Assembly (NCBI GenBank): GCA_050701635.1
Contig: JBOGDF010000350.1
Coordinates: 1 to 5,573 of the forward strand
DNA from: WHSM01 sp050701635
GTDB taxonomy: Bacteria; Actinomycetota; Actinomycetes; Mycobacteriales; Micromonosporaceae
Reading direction: 5' to 3'
Length of the DNA: 5,573 bases
Part shown: positions 1 through 5,510 of the stretch, piece by piece
Position numbering within the stretch: the stretch's first letter is position 1
Layout: each line of letters begins with the position of its first letter
The notes under the pieces: model-generated
Seen by the model: the letters and a program-made list of their open reading frames with translations, nothing else
The model's database searches: none
What the model was told of the DNA's origin: nothing
Translations under genes and position numbers: made by a program

Positions 1-72
1 CGCTCCGCCCGCTCCGCCCGCTCCGCCCGCTCCGCCCGCTCCGCCCGCTCCGCCCGCTCCGCCCGCTCCGCA
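1..72. repeat. 9-bp GC-rich tandem repeat, about 8 copies
   Basis: The unit CGCTCCGCC is repeated head to tail from the first base. Seven copies are exact and the eighth (64-72) ends in A instead of C. Degenerate copies seem to continue to about 90 (CGCACCGCA at 73-81). The array runs off the left edge, so its full length is unknown. Because the unit is a multiple of three, all frames stay open. In frame 1 it reads Arg-Ser-Ala repeats continuous with the downstream mannosidase frame, with no start codon visible. It could be the low-complexity end of an upstream gene or a non-coding microsatellite. The complementary strand has GGG runs spaced by six bases. Confidence 0.93.
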
Positions 73-122
73 CGCACCGCACCACCCGCCCGCCGCACAG
101 AATGCGCCGACTTCGTCCCCCC

Positions 123-127
123 GGGAG
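123..127 (+). promoter_or_regulatory. Ribosome-binding site of the GH92 gene
   Basis: GGGAG lies five bases before the ATG at 133. This supports that ATG as the start, even though the reading frame stays open upstream to the window edge. The ATG is also followed directly by a convincing signal peptide. Confidence 0.6.
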
Positions 128-132
128 TCGCT

Positions 133-3100
133 ATGACGTTCCGCCCCACCTTGGTAGTCGTATCGGCGCTGGCGCTCGCCGCGTCGATGCTGCCGGTGCT
201 CGCCGCCGCTGGCCCCGCGTACGCCGCGGAAAGCAGCTTCTCCACCTCGTTCGAGGACGGGCAGCGCCAGCCCGACTGGACCGACACCGTGGAGACCGGC
301 GCCAACGGGAAGCCGCGCGCCAACGGGGTACGGGGGCCGACGCCGACCGGGATCGGCGGCAACGAGATGGGCAAGGTGACCAAGGTCGAGGCGAACGGCG
401 AGAACTCCGGGGCCGGCGAGATCGCGACCAACGTGGCCGACGGCGACAAGTTCACCAAGTGGCTGGTGTTCGAGCGCACCGGCTGGCTGAGGTTCACGAT
501 GTCGGAGCCGGTGACGATCAAGAAGTACGCGCTCACCTCCGCCAACGACGCGCCCGGCCGGGACCCGAAGGACTGGACCCTCTACGGCTCGGCCGACGGC
601 ACCGACTGGACCGCGCTCGACAGCCGCACCAGCCAGGATTTCGAGCAGCGGTTCCAGACCAAGGTGTACGAGTTCAGCAACTCCACCGCGTACTCCCACT
701 TCAAGCTCGACATCACCGCGAACCACGGTGACGGGATCGTGCAGCTGGCCGAAGTCGTGCTCTCCAACGGCGCGCCGTTGCCGCCGCCGGGGCCGACCAT
801 GGAGTCGCGGCTGGACTCGGGGCCGACGAGTGCGTACAACGCCCGGGCGCGCACCGGCTTCACCGGCGTACGGTCCGTCCGGTACGCCGGACGCCAGACC
901 AGCGCCAGCCGCGGGTTCTCGTACAACAAGATCCTGGACATCCAGCTCAGGGTGACCGAGCGGACCCAGCTGTCCTACCGGATCTTCCCGGAGTTCATCG
1001 ACGGCGACCTGAGCTACCCGAGCACCTACGCCGCGATCGACCTGGCGTTCAGCGACGGCAGCTACCTGTCCGGGCTCGGGGCGCGCGACCACCACGGCTA
1101 CCTGCTCAGCCCGCGCGGCCAGGGGCTGGCGAAGGGGCTCTCCACCAACCAGTGGAACCACATCGGGTCCCGGATCGGCGCCGTGGCGGCCGGCAAAACC
1201 ATCAAGAGAATTCTCATCGGGTACGACAAGCCTGACGGCCCGACCGACTTCCGGGGCTGGGTCGACGACATCACAATCGACGGCGCGACCAGCGGAAACG
1301 TTGACACCAGCCACCCGTCGGAGCTGGCGCTGACCACCCGGGGCACCAACTCCACCGGGGGCTTGTCGCGGGGCAACAACTTCCCCGCGACCGCGGTGCC
1401 GCACGGCTTCAACTTCTGGACCCCGGTCACCAACGCCGGCTCCCGCTCCTGGCTGTACGAGTACGCCAAGGCCAACGACGCCGCCAACAAGCCACGGCTG
1501 CAGGCATTTTCGGTGAGCCACGAGCCGAGCCCGTGGATGGGGGACCGGCAGACCTTCCAGGTGATGCCGTCGTCCGCCACCGGCGAGCCGACCGCCAACC
1601 GCGCCGCCCGGGCGCTGCCCTTCGACCACGGCAACGAGATCGCGCGCCCGTACCACTACGGGGTCGGCTTCGACAACGGAGACCGGGTCGACCTGGCGCC
1701 GACCGACCACGCCGCGATCATGCGGTTCAGCTTCCCGAACGGCAACCCGACGCTGGTCTTCGACAACGTCAGCAACGCCGGCGGCCTCACCCTCGACGCG
1801 GACAACGGCGTGGTGACCGGCTTCAGTGACGTACGCAGCGGACTGTCCACCGGCGCCGGGCGGCTCTTCGTGTACGGCGTGGTCGACCGCCCGGTGGCGT
1901 CCTCGGGCCGGCTCTCCAACGGCGGCGGGGCGAACGTCGGCGGCTACTTCCGGTTCGCCCCCGGCGACACCACTGTGAACCTGCGGATCGCCACCTCGCT
2001 GATCAGCGTCGACCAGGCCCGCCACAACCTCTCGCTGGAGCTGCCGTCCGGCACCAGCTTCGACTCCGTGAAAGCCACCGCACAGGCCCTCTGGGACGCG
2101 AAGCTGCGGCAGATCGAGGTCGAGGGAGCGAGCCGGGACCAGCTGGTCACGCTCTACTCCAACCTCTACCGGCTGCACCTCTACCCGAACAGCGGCTTCG
2201 AGAACACCGGCACCGCCGGGTCGCCGCGCTACCGGTACGCCTCCCCGGTCTCGCCCAAGGTCGGCCCCGACACCCCGACCGAGACCGGCTCGAAGGTCGT
2301 CGACGGGAAGACGTACGTCAACAACGGCTTCTGGGACACCTACCGGACGGCGTGGCCGGCGTACTCGTTCTTCACGCCGGGGCTGGCCGGGGAGCTGGTG
2401 GACGGCTTCGTGCAGCAGTACCGCGACGGCGGCTGGATCTCCCGCTGGTCGTCCCCCGGGTACGCCGACCTGATGGTCGGCACCAGCTCCGACGTGGCGT
2501 TCGCGGACGCGTACCTCAAGGGGGTGCCGGGGATCGACGTCGCCTCGGCGTACGACGCGGCGCTGCGCAACGGCGGCGCCCGCCCACCGTCCCGCAACGT
2601 CGGCCGCAAGGGCATGGAGACCGCGCCCTTCCTCGGCTACACCTCCACCGCGACGAGTGAAGGCTTCTCGTGGTCGATGGACGGCTACATCAACGACTTC
2701 GGCATCGCGAACATGTCGAAGGCGCTGTACGACAAGGCCGGCCCCGACGACCCCCGCAAGCAGGAGTACCTCGACAACTACCGCTACTACCTGAACCGGG
2801 CCCGCAACTACGTCACCCTGTACGACCCGAAGGTCAACTTCTTCCAGGGCCGCGACGGCAACGGGGTCTGGCGGGAGTCGCCGGAGACGTACGACCCGCG
2901 GGTCTGGGGCGGCGACTACACCGAGACCAACGGCTGGAACATGGCGTTCTCGGTGCCGCAGGACGGCGAAGGACTCTGCGGGGTGTACGGCGGCCGTACC
3001 GAGCTGGCGGAGAAGCTGGACCGGTTCTTCGCCACCCCCGAGACCGCCACGTTCCCCGGGCACTACGGCGGCACCATCCACGAGATGCTGGAGGCGCGGG

Positions 3101-4077
3101 ACGTACGGATGGGCCAGTACGGCCACTCCAACCAGCCGTCACACCACATCCCGTACATGTACAACTACGCCGGCCAACCCTCGAAGACCCAGGCGGCGGT
3201 ACGCGAGGCGCTCGACCGGCTCTACCTCGGCTCCGAGATCGGCCAGGGGTACGCCGGCGACGAGGACAACGGCGAGATGTCGGCGTGGTGGCTGTTCAGC
3301 GCGCTCGGCTTCTACCCCCTCGCGGTCGGCAGCCCGTCGTACGCGATCGGCTCCCCGCTGTTCCGGAAGGCGACCGTACACCTGGAGAACGGCAAGGACC
3401 TGGTCGTCAACGCCCCCAACAACAACCCCTCGAATGTGTACGTGAAGTCCCTGTCGGTGAACGGCAGGCCGTGGTCGTCCACCGCGCTGCCGCACAGCGT
3501 GCTCGCCGCCGGCGGCACCCTCGACTTCACGATGTCGGCGACGCCGACCACCTGGGGCACCGGCCCCGACGCGGCACCGCCGTCGCTGACCCCGCGCGGC
3601 CAGGCGCCGCAGACCTGGCGGGACTCGCTGGATGACGCCGGCGCTTCGTTCGGCGGCCCCGCCGCGTTGGCTGACAACACGTCCACCAGCTACGCGGAGG
3701 TGTCGGGCGCGATCACGGCGAGGTTGCCGCAGCCGCGGGCGGTGCAGCTCTACACGCTCACCGGCGGCGCGGCCGCGGCGGCGCCCACCGGGTGGGAGCT
3801 GCAGGGCTCGTCGGACGGGGAGCACTGGGTGACGCTGGATCGGCGTACCGGTGAGGAGTTCGCCTTCGACAACTACACCCGCGGGTTCAGCGTGGCGGCG
3901 CCGGCGGCGTACGTCCACTACCGGCTGGTGTTCGACGGCGGCGGCACCCTCGCGGAGATCGAGCTGCTCGGTACGCTGCGCGGCGTCGAAGAGGGCCAGC
4001 ATCCGACGAAGGCGGAAGCCGACGCGAGCCGTCCCAAGCCCGGCCCGTCCGGCCCGATCGACCGAAACTACGGCTGA
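133..4077 (+). CDS. Secreted GH92 family alpha-mannosidase with flanking F5/8C-like domains
   Basis: This 1314-residue protein is probably an extracellular, calcium-dependent exo-alpha-mannosidase of glycoside hydrolase family 92, releasing terminal mannose from glycans. Residues 1-31 form a signal peptide with a hydrophobic core and an AYA/A cleavage site. Residues about 87-213 resemble an F5/8 type C (discoidin-like) domain (DWTLYGSADGTDW, 147-159). Residues about 220-385 look like a beta-sandwich accessory region. The GH92 core spans about 400-1142: GNNFPAT (414-420), FWDTYRTAWP (733-742), a GGW...RWSSPGYADLMVGTSSD block (766-787), YTETNGWN (929-936), NQPSHH (1000-1005) and GDEDNGEMSAW (1042-1052). 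By analogy with characterised members, Glu931 is the likely general acid and Asp1043/Asp1045 the base pair; this assignment is from memory of the family. A second F5/8C-like domain lies at about 1160-1281 (GWELQGSSDGEHW, 1220-1232), followed by a Pro/charged tail. No LPXTG signal, transmembrane anchor or other attachment is visible, so release into the medium is expected. The exact linkage specificity cannot be read from the sequence. Confidence 0.95.
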   Translation: MTFRPTLVVVSALALAASMLPVLAAAGPAYAAESSFSTSFEDGQRQPDWTDTVETGANGKPRANGVRGPTPTGIGGNEMGKVTKVEANGENSGAGEIATNVADGDKFTKWLVFERTGWLRFTMSEPVTIKKYALTSANDAPGRDPKDWTLYGSADGTDWTALDSRTSQDFEQRFQTKVYEFSNSTAYSHFKLDITANHGDGIVQLAEVVLSNGAPLPPPGPTMESRLDSGPTSAYNARARTGFTGVRSVRYAGRQTSASRGFSYNKILDIQLRVTERTQLSYRIFPEFIDGDLSYPSTYAAIDLAFSDGSYLSGLGARDHHGYLLSPRGQGLAKGLSTNQWNHIGSRIGAVAAGKTIKRILIGYDKPDGPTDFRGWVDDITIDGATSGNVDTSHPSELALTTRGTNSTGGLSRGNNFPATAVPHGFNFWTPVTNAGSRSWLYEYAKANDAANKPRLQAFSVSHEPSPWMGDRQTFQVMPSSATGEPTANRAARALPFDHGNEIARPYHYGVGFDNGDRVDLAPTDHAAIMRFSFPNGNPTLVFDNVSNAGGLTLDADNGVVTGFSDVRSGLSTGAGRLFVYGVVDRPVASSGRLSNGGGANVGGYFRFAPGDTTVNLRIATSLISVDQARHNLSLELPSGTSFDSVKATAQALWDAKLRQIEVEGASRDQLVTLYSNLYRLHLYPNSGFENTGTAGSPRYRYASPVSPKVGPDTPTETGSKVVDGKTYVNNGFWDTYRTAWPAYSFFTPGLAGELVDGFVQQYRDGGWISRWSSPGYADLMVGTSSDVAFADAYLKGVPGIDVASAYDAALRNGGARPPSRNVGRKGMETAPFLGYTSTATSEGFSWSMDGYINDFGIANMSKALYDKAGPDDPRKQEYLDNYRYYLNRARNYVTLYDPKVNFFQGRDGNGVWRESPETYDPRVWGGDYTETNGWNMAFSVPQDGEGLCGVYGGRTELAEKLDRFFATPETATFPGHYGGTIHEMLEARDVRMGQYGHSNQPSHHIPYMYNYAGQPSKTQAAVREALDRLYLGSEIGQGYAGDEDNGEMSAWWLFSALGFYPLAVGSPSYAIGSPLFRKATVHLENGKDLVVNAPNNNPSNVYVKSLSVNGRPWSSTALPHSVLAAGGTLDFTMSATPTTWGTGPDAAPPSLTPRGQAPQTWRDSLDDAGASFGGPAALADNTSTSYAEVSGAITARLPQPRAVQLYTLTGGAAAAAPTGWELQGSSDGEHWVTLDRRTGEEFAFDNYTRGFSVAAPAAYVHYRLVFDGGGTLAEIELLGTLRGVEEGQHPTKAEADASRPKPGPSGPIDRNYG

Positions 4078-4082
4078 CCGAT

Positions 4083-4112
4083 GCTGGGGCGCCAGTGGTC
4101 TGGCGCCCCAGC
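4083..4112. terminator. Bidirectional hairpin terminator between convergent genes
   Basis: A perfect 13-bp stem (4083-4095 pairing with 4100-4112) encloses the loop TGGT. It begins five bases after the mannosidase stop codon and directly abuts the stop codon of the leftward toxin gene, so it can serve both transcripts. There is no U-tract on either side. Hairpins of this type without a U-tail are common among actinobacterial terminators. That the hairpin exists is directly seen; its function is inferred from position. Confidence 0.85.
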
Positions 4113-4502
4113 TCACAGGTCGATGATCGGCCACTCACTCGGCAGGATCTGCGTGATCAGCTTCCGCTCCGAGGTCATGATCGGCACGACCGCGTACTCG
4201 GACGCGGTAACCACGAGGTTGGCTAGATCCATCCGGCCGAGCGTGTTGCTGAAGCCTCCCAGGAACGGGGCCATGTCCTGTTCCACCGGCGTGACATGGA
4301 CGTGGCCGAGGCCCTGAAAGACGTCCAACAGGTCTGCCTGACCCGGAGCCTGGCGGTATGCCTCCGCTAGACAGAGGACCGGTACTAGCACGCTTCGGTT
4401 CGAATCCGCGGTGCGAGCAACGGTCAGGCCGACGCGCAGGGCACCGTGGGCGTAGGCGAGCAATGAGCTGGTGTCGAGGAGTAGCCCCGGTCGTCGCCTC
4501 AC
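4113..4502 (-). CDS. PIN-domain toxin, VapC-like
   Basis: This 129-residue protein has the size and acidic motifs of PIN-domain RNases, the toxins of VapBC-type modules, which cleave RNA using a metal-binding cluster of acidic residues. Visible are Asp10 in LLLDTSSLLA, Glu47 in LCLAEAYRQ, Asp92 in GRMDLANLVVTAS and, where the family usually has Asp in a T-x-D motif, Glu112 in TSER. The last is a conservative change that may or may not affect activity. The start is GTG, which overlaps the antitoxin stop codon as GTGA, so translation is probably coupled; no strong ribosome-binding site is seen. The gene uses four CTA leucine codons plus GTA, TTG and TTT, unlike the neighbouring mannosidase, which suggests separate ancestry. 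The RNA target cannot be predicted. It could also be an inactive PIN protein, but the intact frame and paired antitoxin favour a working toxin. Confidence 0.85.
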   Translation of the reverse strand: MRRRPGLLLDTSSLLAYAHGALRVGLTVARTADSNRSVLVPVLCLAEAYRQAPGQADLLDVFQGLGHVHVTPVEQDMAPFLGGFSNTLGRMDLANLVVTASEYAVVPIMTSERKLITQILPSEWPIIDL

Positions 4503-4783
4503 GAGCGATGTGCCGTGATGTCGGCCTTCAGTGCCTCCACCTTGCGCACCATCTCTCGCCGCATCTCGGGAGTGATGCTCGCCTCGAGCCTCTTCATCTC
4601 CTCGTCGACCTTCGCGATGTCTTCGTCGGTGACGTTGATGCCGACGGCGCGTAGCTGTTCCCGGACCTGCTCGCTGAGCATGCGTCTGCGAATCGCCTCC
4701 GCGACGTAGGCCGAGGCGTTCCTCTCGTACTCCAATCGCTCCGCCACGTCGTCGGGGAGGCTGACGGTGATCTTCTTGGTCAT
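4499..4783 (-). CDS. Ribbon-helix-helix antitoxin of the PIN toxin
   Basis: This 94-residue protein starts with MTKKITVSLPDDVAERLE, a typical beta-strand then helix of CopG/VapB-type ribbon-helix-helix DNA-binding proteins. A second helix (about 24-35, SAYVAEAIRRRM) completes the fold. Residues about 37-94 are highly charged and helical (IAKVDEEMKRLEAS, then MRREMVRKVEALKA) and probably wrap the toxin to neutralise it. It is the first gene of the pair, the usual order for VapBC modules. It ends in a GTGA overlap with the toxin start. The protein, alone or with the toxin, probably represses its own promoter through the repeats just upstream. The ATG has only a poor Shine-Dalgarno match, but sits about seven bases after a -10-like hexamer, so the mRNA may be leaderless. 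One CTA, one AGA and two AGG codons occur. Family-level identification is firm; a precise subfamily is not assigned. Confidence 0.86.
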   Translation of the reverse strand: MTKKITVSLPDDVAERLEYERNASAYVAEAIRRRMLSEQVREQLRAVGINVTDEDIAKVDEEMKRLEASITPEMRREMVRKVEALKADITAHRS

Positions 4784-4819
4784 ACTCAGTAGGCTACGGG
4801 GTCATACCTGAGTGGACAA
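4779..4819 (-). promoter_or_regulatory. Probable promoter and operator of the toxin-antitoxin module
   Basis: On the minus strand, TTGTCC (4819-4814) and TAGCCT (4796-4791) are separated by 17 bp and resemble -35 and -10 hexamers. Expected initiation falls at or next to the antitoxin ATG (4783), which would give a leaderless transcript. Repeats overlap these elements: plus-strand GTCATAC at 4779-4785 and 4801-4807, exactly 22 bp apart; ACTCAG (4784-4789) inverted as CTGAGT (4808-4813); and GTAG-G-CTAC (4789-4797) over the -10. Such spacing on one DNA face fits binding by ribbon-helix-helix dimers and autoregulation. The repeats are seen directly; promoter and operator function are inferred. 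Confidence 0.55.
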
Positions 4820-4822
4820 GCA

Positions 4823-5440
4823 TCATGACGGCGTGGCGTCCGACGTTCGTTCGTGGCGGCGGGCCTTGCGGCGGGAGCGGCGGTTCCACAGCCACCAGCC
4901 GCCGAGCGCGATCACCACCAGGCCGACCAGCACCAGGATCGGCAGCAGGATCGCGACGATCGACATCACCACGCTGGTGATGTCCTCGCCGGTGCTGACC
5001 ACCGGTGCGGCGGTGCCACCCGACGCGATGTTCGCCACCGGCCGTACGGTGACTTTCAGGCCGTGCACCAGCAGCGCGATCAGCGCGCCGACCACCAGCG
5101 GCACCCAGGTCGGCTGGTCGGTGGCGAGCGACGGGTCCGGCACGGTGAGGGTAGGCGCGCCGGCGGTGGCGCCGAACGCGAGCCCGCCGGCGGTGGGTCG
5201 TACCACGGTGCCGAGCACGTCGTTGATGTGGTCGACCACGGGGATCTTGTCCGCCACGACCTCGACCACCAGCAGCACGGCGAGCACCAGCAGCACCCAG
5301 CCGTTCTGCAGCCACTGCCACTGCGGCGGCAGGTTGATCCAGTCGGTGTACCGGCTCAGTACGCCGACCGCCAGCAACGGGATGTACGCGTTGAGCCCCG
5401 CCGCAGCGGCCAACCCGCTGCCGGTGAGCGCCTCGAGCAT
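4823..5440 (-). CDS. DUF4126-type integral membrane protein
   Basis: This 205-residue protein begins LEALTGSGLAAAAGLNAYIP, which I recognise as the opening of the DUF4126 family of membrane proteins of unknown function. Hydrophobic segments lie at about 6-28, 48-63, 112-127 and 157-184, with a weaker one near 77-95. A strongly basic tail (RRSRRKARRHER, 187-198) suggests a cytoplasmic C-terminus. Conserved-looking polar residues cluster just after the second segment: Asp64, Lys65, Pro67, Asp70 and Asp74 in ADKIPVVDHINDVLG. The pattern VRP-x-A occurs twice (VRPTAGG at 80-86 and VRPVANIASGG at 132-142), hinting at an internal duplication. The ATG is well supported by GGAGG five bases upstream. 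Its stop lies 39 bp before the antitoxin gene on the same strand, but that gene has its own promoter-like sequence, so shared function is not implied. No biochemical role is assigned. Confidence 0.85.
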   Translation of the reverse strand: MLEALTGSGLAAAAGLNAYIPLLAVGVLSRYTDWINLPPQWQWLQNGWVLLVLAVLLVVEVVADKIPVVDHINDVLGTVVRPTAGGLAFGATAGAPTLTVPDPSLATDQPTWVPLVVGALIALLVHGLKVTVRPVANIASGGTAAPVVSTGEDITSVVMSIVAILLPILVLVGLVVIALGGWWLWNRRSRRKARRHERTSDATPS

Positions 5441-5445
5441 GGCAG

Positions 5446-5450
5446 CCTCC
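5446..5450 (-). promoter_or_regulatory. Strong ribosome-binding site of the DUF4126 gene
   Basis: GGAGG on the minus strand lies five bases upstream of the ATG at 5440 and fixes that start. It is the best Shine-Dalgarno match in the window. Confidence 0.8.
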
Positions 5451-5453
5451 TAC

Positions 5454-5471
5454 CGCCGCACCGGTGCGGCG
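5454..5471. promoter_or_regulatory. 18-bp perfect palindrome in the DUF4126 leader
   Basis: CGCCGCACCGGTGCGGCG is a perfect palindrome three bases upstream of the ribosome-binding site of the DUF4126 gene. It could be the operator of a dimeric repressor, an RNA hairpin that affects access to the ribosome-binding site, or the terminator of the leftward gene that seems to end at 5511. There is no U-tract. No convincing -35/-10 pair was found in 5472-5510, so I cannot tell whether it is transcribed with the DUF4126 gene from a nearby promoter or by read-through. Confidence 0.5.
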
Positions 5472-5510
5472 CCTGTGCCCATGATCGCACCAAACGGCGA
5501 TGTCGACCGC

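Noticed and set aside
1..72. CRISPR array
   Set aside because: The 9-bp units are head to tail with no spacers.
1..132. In-frame upstream extension of the mannosidase (frame 1 is open to the left edge, reading Arg-Ser-Ala repeats)
   Set aside because: No start codon is visible, the repeat reading is low complexity, and the ATG at 133 has a ribosome-binding site followed by a good signal peptide, which would be buried by an extension.
73..132. Promoter for the mannosidase (CAGAAT at 98-103 as a -10)
   Set aside because: The match is weak and has no -35 partner at suitable spacing in the GC-rich repeat.
2670..3635. 321-codon open frame in another forward frame within the mannosidase
   Set aside because: Its product is Arg/Gly/Pro-rich and looks like a frame-shifted reading of the GH92 core, whose own frame has conserved motifs throughout.
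3139..4134. 331-codon open frame antisense to the mannosidase end
   Set aside because: It is Arg/Gly/Val-rich shadow sequence of a high-GC gene with no recognisable family, and it runs through the terminator hairpin.
4081..4317. Forward 78-codon open frame opposite the toxin gene
   Set aside because: It starts at the terminator hairpin and has no family features, while the opposite strand encodes a clear PIN domain coupled to an antitoxin.
4794..5321. 175-codon open frame in another frame over the DUF4126 gene
   Set aside because: It is Arg/Gly/Ala-rich and lacks hydrophobic segments; the DUF4126 frame has a strong ribosome-binding site and recognisable membrane segments.
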